Assembly: GCA_006384855.1 (NCBI GenBank) | Contig: VCJN01003369.1 | Location: 1 to 64,000 of the forward strand | DNA: 64,000 bases | Source: Tetraselmis striata | Taxonomy: Eukaryota > Chlorophyta > Chlorodendrophyceae > Chlorodendrales > Chlorodendraceae | Direction of reading: 5' to 3' | Part shown: piece by piece, positions 44,561 to 57,132 of the stretch | How positions within the stretch are numbered: position 1 is the first letter of the stretch | Layout: every line of letters begins with the position of its first letter | The notes under the pieces: generated by a model | What the model saw: the letters and a program-made list of their open reading frames with translations, nothing else | Databases searched by the model: none | What the model was told of the DNA's origin: nothing | Position numbers and translations under genes: made by a program

Positions 44561-45879
44561 AATTTAAATTGATTACGACATCTGGCCTTCTGCTCCATCT
44601 AGTCTTGGCCCATACCGAGTTGCTCTAAGGGCCTCCTATATTTAACCATGACAGGAAACACTAGGTGTAAATACAATTCAAGAGATCGGCCGTCCTCTTG
44701 TGTGAGCTAGCCCCTCTTCCTTCCAGTGGGTTGTACCTAGGACAAAAGCGCCCCCTTGGCGTCCAGACCCTAGTCAATCCTATACCATTCAGAGCTCAGC
44801 ATGTAGGCTTCGGCAGCCAAAGGCGTCATGCCTACAGATACTAAAGTGTGATGGATGCAGGGAGGGGGCTAACCGGAATAGCTATGTGGCGCTCACTTTT
44901 TATCCACCGATGAGCCGGGTAGTAGGGTTTTGTGGGGGCTGCGATGCCCTCCGACATGGTACTTGCGCTGTCATACTCGGAGTAAAACATGTCGGTGCCC
45001 TTATTACCGGCGTAATCGTCCCGCGTCGGAGCGGTGCGGTCATAATTGCGCTTACTTCGGAACGGAATGTCCGAGGTAACGGCCACATGGGTTTATAGTG
45101 ACCGGAGTTCAGGGGCTAAGTGGCATGGCCTTTTGCGACGGCGGATCGCGCGGCCGTTACATGTGCCGCGAGCTGCCGGATGACGGTAGGGCTTTATCGT
45201 CGTATGTTTCCCACACCGCCGGGAAACATACCCGTCGGCTGTGGTTTCTGTACATGTAGGAGCAACGTACGATACTCGCACCCGTAGTCGTGGCGGCAGG
45301 CATGTAAGGCTTAAATTTACGGGTGCATGTACTCGTAGCGGGTGTCGTCACACTCGTATAGTAGCACTGATGAGCTAGGTTACATGGGTACAATCGTATA
45401 CCGTATGATGGTTGTCGTCATACATGTAGCACTCATGCAAGCAGCATGACGATGACGGACGTCGCCGGTTGTTGCCAGTCGGATTAGCTGGGCCTAAAAC
45501 GTCGGCAATGTTACGGGTGTGTGGAAATTGGATCTCCGCGCAAGTGGCGTTGGAAGGCTACTGCAAAGGTCGTAAGACTTGAGTTTGAGATGAGCGCAAC
45601 GACCTACCTTGCAACCACTGCGCGATCACGGCCGGTGGGACCTTTTCCGACTAGTGTTACACCAACCAATAAACCATGTAGTACTTGTGTCACTATATTT
45701 CGGATGTACCTCAACCAACATGGACCAACAGTCGAGATACCGACAAAACCAACCTCGACAAGTTGTCGAGATACCAATATCACCAACCACGACAAATTGT
45801 CGGGATATCGCCGCTAGTTGGCGACGCAGCAACGGTCAACAATACCATATTGTGCATCCATACTCTAGCTAACCTTTAA
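44561..45879. other. Stretch with short palindromes, no supported gene
   Basis: Near 45720-45805 words such as GTCGAGATACC and CGACAAGTTGTCGAGATACC repeat with CGACAAATTGTCG, giving small stem-loops. The frames on both strands are under 100 residues and show no domain. Confidence 0.4.
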
Positions 45880-46160
45880 CCCTTCAATTCGAACCCTACC
45901 TGCTTCCAATAACCGACCCTTTATGTCGAATCCTTCAAACTGGCCCTTATAAAACACAATATTTGAAACCGTCCCTTTCAAGTCGAATCCGTCTTACTGA
46001 TCCTTCCAAAACAATCATTCAAACCGACCCTTAAAGCCGAAGCCTTTAAGTTGACCCCTCGTTCAAACGGAACCCTTGAAACCGACCCTTCAAGTCGAAC
46101 CCTTTGAGCAGACACTTCAAACATTACCGCCCTTCAAATGAACCCTTCAAACTAACCTAC
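45880..46160. repeat. Degenerate minisatellite based on AACCGACCCTTCAAGTCGAA
   Basis: About ten to twelve decayed units of roughly 20-28 bp, recognisable by CCCTTCAA / GACCCTT / TCGAA(C/T)CC words. It ends immediately before the target duplication of the Ty3/gypsy element. Confidence 0.65.
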
Positions 46161-46172
46161 AATGAACACTAA

Positions 46173-46458
46173 TGTTAAGTACAGTCATGCAAGCGCAATG
46201 GAGAAGCTACCAGTTGCATGAGAACCTAATGTTACAAGTCACTGGCATCGCATCGGCATTTATAGCGAACTGGCTATCGGTCACAGCATAGCAGTAGCAG
46301 TAGCAGTAGCAGAGCAGTAGCCGTGGCAGATTGCTCGGAGGTCTTGAGAATCTTCGCGATATATTGCATCATCGTCAACGCATTTCGTCGGTTAGTTACC
46401 AACATTATGTGTTAGTACCTGCAGAATTACGGTGCAATACATGCGTCATCATATGGTA

Positions 46459-46515
<57 letters not shown>

Positions 46516-46717
46516 TACGCGGCAGACATAAGGCGTGTATAATGGATGGAAACGACCGTACGATAGTTGGAGATGGTCGTATGATATTTAGGAACTGCCG
46601 TACACGGATGTCGTCATGAATTAGTGGTCCTTATGGAGTAATAACGTGTATGCATACGCGGTGTAGTGTGGTATCGTGGATAGTGGTGCAATGAGGGTTA
46701 CGGGCGTAACCCTAACA
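46173..46717 (-). repeat. 3' LTR of the Ty3/gypsy fossil
   Basis: 545 bp, matching 61914-62879 in the same orientation over its length. It carries its own (AT)n expansion at about 46461-46512 that the other LTR lacks, and ends in a near-palindrome AGGGTTACGGGCGTAACCCT. Confidence 0.85.
46461..46512. repeat. (AT)n microsatellite in the 3' LTR
   Basis: About 26 AT units; the 5' LTR has a single short ATAT at the equivalent site, so the expansion followed insertion of the element. Confidence 0.9.
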
Positions 46718-46729
46718 TTCCTACCCCAC

Positions 46730-49045
46730 CGAGAAAGAAATGGCAGCGGTCAGGGTGTGTGCATAGGGAAACGGGCAGGGTATTGTACGTGTAACTTGCG
46801 GTAAAACGGCTTGTTAAACAGGCGTCGCAGTTTTGGCGTGCGAGCAGCATGTACATGTAATACATCAACCATTTGACGGTTTTGATAAGGTTCGCAAGAG
46901 TAATGTGATATATCATAGCCATGCCATGGAACGAGAAACAATTATGCCGGACCGCGGGTATAAGCGGTAGGGGAGTCGTCTATGTGGTGGTTGGTGACGG
47001 AGTCAACGATGAATTCATCTTGAGGTGAGATAATGGAACCGGGAGTATCACGGTAGTTGAAGCTGCGGAGACAGGAAATATGAAAACCGGTGCCATTTCA
47101 TAGCGGGCTGTAAGCGGAGGTAGTAGGCGTATGAAGAGATTCTAGCAATGATGGGCTAGGGACCAACATATCGTTGGCGAACTTTTTAATAGGCTGATTG
47201 CGGAGAAGCAAATGATCAGTGGACAACCGGACTTTATCGCATTCGGCAAATTCTTCCGGGCTTGTGCGGCTGTCGGCATCTTCTTTTTGATAAGCATCAG
47301 CTATTTTCAGATGTTCAGTGATTGGGTTGGCTAGGGTTAGGGGGTTTAGACCATAAAGGGCTTAGAAAGGGGTGTGCTTTCGTTTCCGAGTGATATGAGT
47401 TCTTGTTGATCGTGATACTACAGCTGCCCACAAAAGTCTTGCCCCCCCCCCCTTGTCAAGCATCAATTGTACATTGGCCCATTATGAGCCCTCACCTTCG
47501 TTTCCGGCCGCGCACTTCCATGTGTCATACGTGAACACGACATCATGCGTGGGGGGATCCCTAAGTGGCTCTCGTTGTAAATGCCATACGTGTGCGTGTC
47601 ATTGTTCATGGTTAGTAATGAATTTGATAACCCAATGTCACATGGGCACGAATTTTTATATCGCACGTACATGCGTTCTATCTGTACGGATGCACGCCAG
47701 GAGGTAGCTCTACCATCGTAGAGCACATTCACAAAGGCGCGCTCTCCCCACCGTCGGCATGCAAGCAAGTGAGCAGTTCCCGCAAAACGGCCGATTCTGC
47801 GATAAAGGCTTGCTCAAAAGCCGGCCCACCTACAATTGTTGTCCGCATTCAATGCGCCCTTGGTAGAGCCTGGCTTCAGCCCATACTGCGCAGAGGTGCA
47901 GACCCCGAGTGAGCGGGTGGGTCCATATGGTCACCTGCTAGGGAATCGTCCAGGGTATGTGGTAGGGCTGGCCGTCAATACGCTCCCATATTCTGCTGTT
48001 GGGCTGCGCCTAGCGGGCCCCTCAGCGGGGAGAATCCGCCCGCGCGGGGCGAGTACATCGCCGTTTTATCGGGATGCGGGTCGCGCAGTAAGCCACTGTA
48101 CTAAGGTTTGTAGGAGAACCTAAAAATATTTGCATCGGGGCCCCCTACCCCCCTCGGTTATGTTTCCACCGAGGGGCCCCGCAGTGTTCGAACCTGCGCA
48201 GACCGGAATCATGAGCGCAAGAGGCAGGCCCCCCCTCCGCCACCTATCACATATCAAGCCATTAATGAACATTCTAAGTGATTTATTTCATAAAAATGCG
48301 CCACTGTACCACTCGGCGCAGACTTTCGAGGGGGACTGTAAATTCGGCAAGGGATAGGGTGTTGACGTGATTATTATCGTGATTGTTCGTCATTAGTATG
48401 TACGAAATAACCGTGATGAATATGTACGAAAAAGCGGAGGATTTGTTCAACTGTGCGGTGGGTGCGTTCCGTTTCACCGTCAGTCTACGGATGGTATGTT
48501 GCGGAGATATTTAATTTTGTTTTGAGGGAGCGGAACAGGTTTTGCCCAAATGCCGAGGTGAAGCGGGGATCGCGGTCGGAAATAATGGCGCGGCACGAGC
48601 GCCATGGTAGCGGTAAATATTATCCAGAGACATGCTGCGGGCCAGTTGAGGGGCGTCGATGGACATCTTGCAAGGTATGAAATGTGATTGTTTGGTGAAT
48701 GTGCACACAAAGGTGACCATGGCGTCATAGCCGTTCTTAAGCGGCAGACCGGTAGTAAAATCCACATAAATCGCGTTCCACGGGCGCGACGATTTGGGTA
48801 AGGAAATTATTCGCCGAGTGAACGTTGTGTAGAATATTTTATGCGTTGACAGGTTGGGCATATTTTGCAATAACGGCAGATGTCTTTGCGCATACGTGGC
48901 CACCAAAAGGTTCTAGAAACATTGAGTAAGGTACGTTCGGTATTTGGATGACTGGCAGCGTCATGATATTCGTGGATAATCGAGTTAAGTACAGCTTTGT
49001 CAGCAGAGGGCATGCATATTTTATTGGTCATATTGGTAATATAGA
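46730..49045 (-). pseudogene. Integrase and chromodomain-like region of the Ty3/gypsy fossil
   Basis: The H-H-C-C zinc-binding end lies at about 49031-48830 and the catalytic-core start near 48790-48600. The C-terminal third, with a chromodomain-like WHGYDISHYS stretch, lies at 46941-46850. A block of unrelated sequence (about 47455-48340) interrupts it. Broken; old. Confidence 0.7.
47455..48340. other. Unidentified insertion within the integrase region
   Basis: Starts near a C10 tract (47443-47452) and has no similarity to integrase. It contains a GGGGCCCC...CTCGGT / ACCGAGGGGCCCC foldback at about 48137-48181 and frames under 105 residues. Boundaries are approximate; origin unknown. Confidence 0.45.
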
Positions 49046-49049
49046 GGTT

Positions 49050-51945
49050 TGATTACACCGGGCTATTCTGGCACCGGTACTGGTAACGTTAAGATTCTAC
49101 AGTAGTATGATTGCTAGCGACCAGTACATGTACTCGCAGTACGCGTACCGCTTGGACTTCCCGATGTCCAGCGGCGCTAGCGACAGCATGCGACAGCCCT
49201 GCTACATGACACACCCGCATCACGAGGGGAGTCCACCTTCTGCCTTTGCGCCAGCTGACCAGCTAGCGCAACGGCGTCGCACCTCTCGTAGGTGTGCAAG
49301 GTGTGAATATCTCTACGAGTGGACGGTCTCGACGACTAGTCTTCCACCACGACCCTTGCGCACGCTACGATGGCAGGCGGCAAGAAGGCGGCCGACCCTA
49401 CGAAGGCGACGCCAGCCGACAGTTTGGCCGAAACGCCCGCGCCCCGCGGAGCCGACAGAGACGACACGGGACACGACCACGCTTGCGTTACTGCAAGCGC
49501 TGGCGTTGAAGGTGGACGCTTTATCGAGCCGCTTGGACGAACATGACAACAACAAGCACAAGGAGCAGCGCGACATTCCCTCGGACGACGACGAAGTCGG
49601 CGAGGGTGGCAAGGAGCCGGAGCACGACGCCCGGACATCCGTTGCTACGGGCGACGCCGCGGCCGTGTTCATCGACCCTCGGGATTGGGAAGACCTCTTG
49701 CCCAAGGCGTACCAAGACTGCCCCCCCCCCCCCCCCCCCCCCCCGTCAGGGGCCACACGCCCGAGCCTCTGGCGGCGCCGTAACGACGAGGCCGACCGCT
49801 ATCTCACTGAGGCCAACAAGACTGCGTTGCGCGACGAGTACCGCCACCTGCTGTGCTATGGCGTCTACCGCGCCGCCGCTAACGCGGCGGCTAAGACAGC
49901 TCTGGCTACGCTTCGCGCGCCCGATACCCCCACCCAAGACCGCGTCGACGCCCTCGACCTACTCGACGCCGCGCATCGCACGCTTTAAGCAGTGGGCGAC
50001 GCGGATGAGGCCAGGCTCACCTACCTTCGACGCTTAAGGCCAAGAAGGCCCTCACCCCCGAGGAGCAAGTCGCCGAGCGACTCATCTACTCCCGAGTCTT
50101 TGACACCGCCGAGCATGAACGCTCCGCCAACGTCGTCGACGGCCTCCTGGCAGCGCTCGAGGACAAGCGCCTCGAGGTCGGCCTCGCGGCTGCGGCCAAG
50201 GCACACGCATCAGCGACCTTCAAGAGGCAAGCAGCGGAGCGCGACACCGACCGCGACAAGGCGCGGAAGAAAAAGGACAAGGCGGCGCGCGAGAGGCGGG
50301 AGCAGCAACGCCGCGAGGCGGACGCCAAGAACCGCGACAAGAACGGCGGCAAGACCGGCGACAAGACACGCGACTGACGGTGTGGCGCGCCGCGCCGACA
50401 GATGTTGCTCCTACTACATGCGTCACCGCGTAGGGCGGAGTTGGCGGCACTGGCGAGACATCGGCGCGAGCGCGCAAGTGACGAGCTTGATACGGGATGG
50501 CGTACTCGTGCCTTTCCGCTACAACCGGCCACTCCCAAGGTTCCACCAAGGCGTCTCGTTCAACGACGCATCCCCTGCCCAACTCAAGTTCCTCACCGCC
50601 GAACTAAGACGCTTTACGGCGGCCGGCGCGTGGGAGAAGTTGTCGTGCGCATGGTGGGTGTCCCGGGCGTTCTTCGTTCCGAAGCCCGGCGACAACCAAT
50701 GGCGTTTCATCATCGACCTCCGCGTGCTCAACACCTTCTGCGCGCGCAAGCGACTACGGATGGAGACACTCATGGGCGTCCGACACCTGACCGCGAAAGG
50801 GGACTACATGTTTTCGTTCGACCTGCAAGACGGCTTCTATGCCATGGGCATCGCGCCCTCCGACCGCGACTACTTCACGGTCAACATCCGCGGGACCCTC
50901 TACCGACTGTGCGGCCTTCCCATGGGCTGGTCGCTCAGCCCTTACTCCTTCACGACTTTCACGATGACGTTCGTCAAGCACCTACGCTCTCCGACTACCC
51001 CCGCTGCGCCTGGCAATGTCCCGCGGTCGCGCCGCTGGCTGCGCCGCGGGCGGTGGAGGGGAGCGCGCATCTTACCATACGTCGACGATTTCTTGATGTT
51101 CGCCTCGTCGGAGCGCGTCGCCGACTTGCTGGACAGCCTGGGCATGCTGCGCAACCCCGCCAAAGGGCTGTGGGAGCCGGTCCAGTACGGCCAGCACCTG
51201 GGGGTGGACATCGACACTGCCACGGGATATTTTTATGCCCCGGTGGACAAACTGCAGCGGCTCGCGCGCCAAGCCAAGCAATTGTTGCAGCGCGCGGCCC
51301 GCGACGCCCGTTGGCTACCCGTGCGGGAGCTGCAGTGCTCGCTGGGCGGGCTCAATAACTTTTTTCGGCAATCCCGGCCGCGCGCTTCTACCTGCGGGAG
51401 CTCCCCGACGTGGTGGGCTCCAAGTGGGGCGGCCGAGTGCGCATGACACACCAGTTGCGGCGCGACCTGCAGTGGTGGACCGCCGTGCCGACTCATGCCA
51501 ACGGCCGCCCTATCCACGGCCCTGTGGAGACGGCCTTCATGCGCTGCGACAGCTCCGGCTACGGTTGGGGTGCAGTGCTGAATGGCAGGCTGGAGGCGCG
51601 GGGGTTCTGGGGGGGCAGCCGACGAGCGCCAGCACATCACCTGGAAAGAACTGAAGGCCGTCCGGCTGGCAGTGGAGTCTTTCCTGCCGCACCTCACCGG
51701 TCGCCGCGTGTTGCTGCACGAGGACAACCATGCGGTGTGCAGCGTCCTTGCTGGCCTCACCTTCCGCTCTCTAGCGATGATGGCGGAACTACGCAAGCTA
51801 TGGTACCTGCTGGACAGCAACGGCGTACACATAAGAGCCCGCTACATCCGGTCCGCCGCCAACGTCTGGGCGGATCGACTGAGCCGACACCTCGACAGCG
51901 ACGACTGGCAACTGGACCCCGTCCTTTAGGTCTTATATAGGTCAC
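49050..51945 (+). mobile_element. DIRS-type RT/RNase H retroelement block inserted in the Ty3/gypsy fossil
   Basis: Plus-strand, opposite to its host element. Parts in order: a gag-like region (about 49107-49988), an RT with a YVDDF catalytic box (about 50400-51360) and an RNase H (about 51540-51929) with the AADR/ADRLSR-type end seen in DIRS/PAT relatives. It is GC-rich and much better kept than the 30-kb fossil, so younger, but broken in a few places. No tyrosine recombinase and no terminal repeats are visible; it stops just after RNase H, so it is a truncated insertion or an unusual lineage. Confidence 0.7.
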
Positions 51946-53122
51946 TAGTAAAGAGTTGCCACAGTAAGTGGGGTCAGTGGTATAGCCATGTACATCCAAG
52001 TGAGGAGCGCGGCGGGATCAGTTTGCAAGTGGCGCGACGGAAAAAACACCGAGCCAAACACATATTTGCTATCATCGATGGACACACCGAATTTAGCATT
52101 GGGGCCGGTTCGAGGACTCATGAGGACAAGGATAAAGCATAAGGCGTGTTTCATGGCATTGAAAGCAATATGTTGGCATTCTCCTCATTCAAATTTTAGT
52201 TTTGGCATATTATGCCATATAAGGGAGCGGCCAGGTTAGCGTATCGGTGAATATACCGGCGGAAAAATTGCCCAAAATTGTTGTGTTTGGTTTACGGTGC
52301 GAGGGTGGGCCCAATGTTTTACAGCTTTGAATTTATAGCCAGAGAGCCGGAGGCCAGTTTTGTTAATTATATGGCGGAGATAGTCTTATTTATTTTTGGC
52401 GAAGAAACATGTTGGTAAGCGAAGTCGAATGTCATTTTGAGGAAGCAGGTCAAGGGTGATATCAAGATGTTGTAAATGTTCATCGATAGAGTTGCTGAAT
52501 ACGAGGACATCGTCGAGGTTTACAAGGATGAAAGTGGTTTTTTGCGGTTTGAAGAACATGGTTCATTCAACGTTGGAATGCCGAAGGGCCGTGTGATAAA
52601 CCGAAGGCAAAACCTCATACTCAAATTGCCCAAATTGACATTTGAACGAGGTTTTATGAATAGCGGAGTCTTTTATGCGGAAGTGGTGACATCCTAGGGC
52701 AAGGTCAAGGCCTCAAGGGCATAGTAGACAGAGACACCGGAAAGCATATCTAATAACTAGTCTACGGTTGGGACAGGAAATTACATGTTCTTTGCATGTT
52801 TGTTGTGTTGGCGGTAGTCGATACACAAGCGTAAACCACCGTTATCCTTTTTGGCAAATAGTGCTGGTGCAGCGAAGAGCGAGAAAGATTCGCTGATAAA
52901 GCCTTGTTAAAGAAGCTGTTTAGTTGTTTCTTTACCTCTCATAGTTCAGTAGGCGAGAGCCGATATATTTTACCAGGTGGTACATTTGTATCCGGCACGA
53001 GCGGGATTTCCATGTCAAAACCAGGGCGAGATCTGAGAATAGAGTCCAGCGGGTGGCAGATTGATTTATGTTTTAGCAGTAGCGATTAGATTTTCTTTGT
53101 ATGTTCAGGGGATTGGTCATTG
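51946..53122 (-). pseudogene. RT and RNase H region of the Ty3/gypsy fossil
   Basis: Remnants of RT (about 53090-52250) and the start of RNase H (about 52154-51990) on the minus strand. Its N-terminal piece (52919-53122) is duplicated on the far side of the next insertion (54250-54270 plus 57133-57320). Broken; old. Confidence 0.65.
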
Positions 53123-53126
53123 GGCT

Positions 53127-54242
53127 GGTGCTGCGCCGCCTATTGCTTATCCGTACGAGGATTTTTTCCTTAATGAATAAGCGGAAACCGGTGACCGTGC
53201 TATGCCGGTTTTGGAGGCTTATTGCTTACTGCTCTCCCTTATTCACGAACGCTCGTTGCAACGGTCGCGGCTACCTGTACAAGTAGTCGCTAAAGCTTAC
53301 GGCGTGGCAATGCGCATCGCATTCCCTACCTGCCGGCCAGGCTATCACCGCCGTGGCATGCTCCAATGGCGCGCGGGACGGACGAACGAGGAGGTGGAGG
53401 TTGGGGGCGCGGTACCTAGCTAGATGCCGGGGGAGGGGGAAAGGGACTAGTGTTATTGCTTCCGCGCCACTCCGCGCACCCGTGCCCACTCGGGCAGCCG
53501 CACCGCCAGCCGCCAAACCGACTCCACTCGCGCCCCAGCCGACCACCCCCCCCCCCCCCCCCCGCTTCTGACGAGTCCCCGGCTAAGCAAGGACGCGAGT
53601 CTGCCTTTGTGGCGGCGACTGGCGAGGACAGCACCGGCCGCCAGGACGTTTGCGAAAAAAGCATGCCGCTCGGGGACAGCGGCGGCTTCCGTGCGAACTG
53701 GACGCCACCGTTGCAGCCTCGGATTGAGCCGGCATGTTCTATGCTGGGGGAAAAGAGGGGTGCTTCCGCCATTGGGTTTGCTTAAGCGAGGCTGCGGGTG
53801 TGGCTGAGGGAGCCCAACGCGGGAGGGATGGGCGGCCGCCGGGAGCTGGTGTTCGCAAGATCCCTAACGCGAGTGGTGGCGGGAGGCCGGTACACCATCC
53901 CGCATTAGATCCAGATGACCCGTCCGATGGAGTGGGCGCCCTCTGAAACGCATCGACCGCCGTCCATTTCGTCCACCGAAAATGTACTTCGTTCCCGCGC
54001 AGTCAATAAGGAATGAATAGGCTCTTATTCCTTATTGCGTGTCACGGGGTGGGGGGGGGGGGGGGGGGGGGGGGGCGGACCCCCCTGCGTGACACCCAAT
54101 AAGGAATAAGGGCTTATTCATCCATATTCATTCCTTATTCGCTTTGCGACTACAGGCCGTACGATATACCGTAACGGTAATCGCACGGTCGCGATGAAAA
54201 TTTCATAACGCGAAGACAATAAGCAATAAGCGGCGTAGCACC
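53127..54242. mobile_element. Internally deleted copy of the 38-kb TIR transposon
   Basis: 1116 bp. The left about 430 bp align with 38047-38480 and the right about 420 bp with 40390-40802, at roughly 90% identity by eye; the Myb-like gene and the minus-strand gene are missing. It keeps the TIRs (CGCCGCCTATTGCTTAT / AATAAGCAATAAGCGGCG) and the palindrome with a G tract of over 20 (54047-54075). A C tract at 53546-53563 lies at a spot where the parent has a shorter one. Confidence 0.8.
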
Positions 54243-54270
54243 AGTGTCAGTTGTTTCTTTACCTCTCATA

Positions 54271-57132
54271 CACCCCTCCACATAAGTTTGGGGCCCCTTT
54301 TCGGCAGTCTCAAGACTTCAGAAGTCTAGGGTACCTGAACGTAGGTTATATGAGATGAAACCCTGGAATCTCAGAGGGTTTTATAAGACCTGCATAACGA
54401 GTGGCTCAAACCGAAGCTTAAAGACCTTTGACTAGGGTGTCACGCTGCACTTGGTGCGTGGATGGGCGTCGCCTGCAACTGCACCAAAACCAGGGTCGGT
54501 ATCGCGCACACGCCGACGCGCGTGAATAGACAACCACACGGCGGGATGGCCATGAACGCGTGAGGAAACACATTGGTGAGGGGCTCGGGTGCATTTGGTT
54601 GGGGTGCAGCCGTGTGGGTGGCTGCTAGTACATGTCGCGTTGCGATACTGACATGGCATCAGTGTTGGCCACGCTCAGCAACACCCCCTCGGGTTTAAAA
54701 CGCTATAACTTCTCAGGGTTTGCTCAGAAAAACTTTTTAAAAATACCACGCAATTCCTCGTTCAAATTTGCGTCAAAATCAGTCTTCCAATATCAAAAAT
54801 TGATTTTTGGGGCCCTGGGAAAAATCCCCAAAGATGATCATCCAAGTTGCCCCTCACTGCATCATGTGCCCACCCATGTCGGGCGCGTGGCTTTGCGCCA
54901 AGTGCGTGTCTAAGCCCCATACTCGGTTGCGCGAGAGCGTTATGTGTGTGGATGACCACGGACCACCAACACTTGGCATGTGCCGCCTCCTAGAGATACA
55001 CAAACCTACCAGCCAAAATGCCATTTTCCACAGCATTTTTCAAGGAATTTCATATTAATTAAAGTCCACGCCCCTACCGCGCCACCCCGCCCACGAAACG
55101 GTGCAACTGGCATTCCACCACGCGCCCCCATAGCAGAGCATTGCCCTACGCCAAGGGGGCCATCGAACGCCTCTCCTACGTGCGTTCGCCACAGAAACAG
55201 CAGCATTTTCCCCCCAAAACTGCCCCCCACAGTGCCCAACTTGTCGTTGGGGTGTCACGTCGTGCCTATAGCGACATGCTTTCAGTGGCCTACACGCACG
55301 GTGTGTGCAACTTATGCCAAGGGCCGTATCCACCGAGTTTGGTGCGACGAGTGCCGCTATTTCCATAGGTTTGGACGGTTGGCGCAACCCACAATTTTCT
55401 AGCGCCATCGCATCATGCAATGATTTCGCGTTTTTTCAAGGGCGCCCACAAATGGTCGTGTTGTCGCGCGGGTGGGTATAAAGCGCACAATAGGCGGTTG
55501 CCCGAACTATTCCCACTGTAGTTGGCATGTATGCACATGCAGCCGTCGTTATCCTCGCCCATGCATGCGCTTTGCGATCGAAAATGCAAAACCCGGACTT
55601 ATGTGGAGGGGTGTGCGCCGCACCAAGCGCGCTCGACGAGGTCGCAAGAAGGCGTCCTGGGACAGTGAGCCCTTTCGAGCCCGTGGCTCGCATGCGGATG
55701 CGCCATAGGCATATGCAGCCAGTAGGAACATTGGGATGATTCAAACATGCCGCGTCGGCCGTATATGGCCGAATGACGTATGGCCAGCACACCCCTCCAC
55801 ATAAGTTTGGGGCCCCTTTTCGGCAGTCTCAAGACTTCAGAAGTCTAGGGTACCTGAACGTAGGTTATATGAGATGAAACCCTGGAATCTCAGAGGGTTT
55901 TATAAGACCTGCATAACGAGTGGCTCAAACCGAAGCTTAAAGACCTTTGACTAGGGTGTCACGCTGCACTTGGTGCGTGGATGGGCGTCGCCTGCAACTG
56001 CACCAAAACCAGGGTCGGTATCGCGCACACGCCGACGCGCGTGAATAGACAACCACACGGCGGGATGGCCATGAACGCGTGAGGAAACACATTGGTGAGG
56101 GGCTCGGGTGCATTTGGTTGGGGTGCAGCCGTGTGGGTGGCTGCTAGTACATGTCGCGTTGCGATACTGACATGGCATCAGTGTTGGCCACGCTCAGCAA
56201 CACCCCCTCGGGTTTAAAACGCTATAACTTCTCAGGGTTTGCTCAGAAAAACTTTTTAAAAATACCACGCAATTCCTCGTTCAAATTTGCGTCAAAATCA
56301 GTCTTCCAATATCAAAAATTGATTTTTGGGGCCCTGGGAAAAATCCCCAAAGATGATCATCCAAGTTGCCCCTCACTGCCTCATGTGCCCACCCATGTCG
56401 GGCGCGTGGCTTTGCGCCAAGTGCGTGTCTAAGCCCCATACTCGGTTGCGCGAGAGCGTTATGTGTGTGGATGACCACGGACCACCAACACTTGGCATGT
56501 GCCGCCTCCTAGCGATACACAAACCTACCAGCCAAAATGCCATTTTCCACAGCATTTTTCAAGGAATTTCATATTAATTAAAGTCCACGCCCCTACCGCG
56601 CCACCCCGCCCACGAAACGGTGCAACTGGCATTCCACCACGCGCCCCCATAGCAGAGCATTGCCCTACGCCAAGGGGGCCATCGAACGCCTCTCCTACGT
56701 GCGTTCGCCACAGAAACAGCAGCATTTTCCCCCCAAAACTGCCCCCCACAGTGCCCAACTTGTCGTTGGGGTGTCACGTCGTGCCTATAGCGACATGCTT
56801 TCAGTGGCCTACACGCACGGTGTGTGCAACTTATGCCAAGGGCCGTATCCACCGAGTTTGGTGCGACGAGTGCCGCTATTTCCATAGGTTTGGACGGTTG
56901 GCGCAACCCACAATTTTCTAGCGCCAACGCATCATGCAATGATTTCGCGTTTTTTCAAGGGCGCCCACAAATGGTCGTGTTGTCGCGCGGGTGGGTATAA
57001 AGCGCACAATAGGCGGTTGCCCGAACTATTCCCACTGTAGTTGGCATGTATGCACATGCAGCCGTCGTTATCCTCGCCCATGCATGCGCTTTGCGATCGA
57101 AAATGCAAAACCCGGACTTATGTGGAGGGGTG
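54271..57132. mobile_element. Composite: two direct 1343-bp TIR transposons around a 176-bp spacer, one TA target site
   Basis: Copies 54271-55613 and 55790-57132 are both exactly 1343 bp and differ at about three positions. Each begins CACCCCTCCACATAAGT and ends ACTTATGTGGAGGGGTG (perfect 17-bp TIR). The outer ends are flanked by TA on both sides (CTCATA before, TAGTTC after), and the interrupted fossil sequence resumes exactly, so the whole 2862-bp block entered at one TA. The 176-bp spacer is not fossil sequence. TA targeting fits the Tc1/mariner-type superfamily, but no DDE transposase is visible. Confidence 0.8.
54807..55402 (+). CDS. Cys-rich open frames of the 1343-bp transposon (copy 1)
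   Basis: Two frames overlap: 54807-55058 with MCPPMSGAWLCAKCVSKPHT then SVMCVDDHGP, and 54980-55402 ending VWCDECRYFHRFGRLAQPTI. The C-x-x-C pairs (CAKC, CDEC) and their order suggest a zinc-binding protein split by an intron or frame change. The same frames recur in copy 2 (56326-56577, 56499-56921). Function unknown; could be a remnant of the element's own gene. Confidence 0.3.

Noticed and set aside
45700-45810. CRISPR-like array of GTCGAGATACC words
   Set aside because: Only three or four irregular words with unequal spacing in a eukaryotic context; best seen as short palindromic repeats.
48165-48240. tRNA-like signal on the minus strand (GGTTCGAAC)
   Set aside because: T-stem pairing is imperfect, the acceptor ends do not pair and the length is only about 63 nt; at most a decayed SINE.
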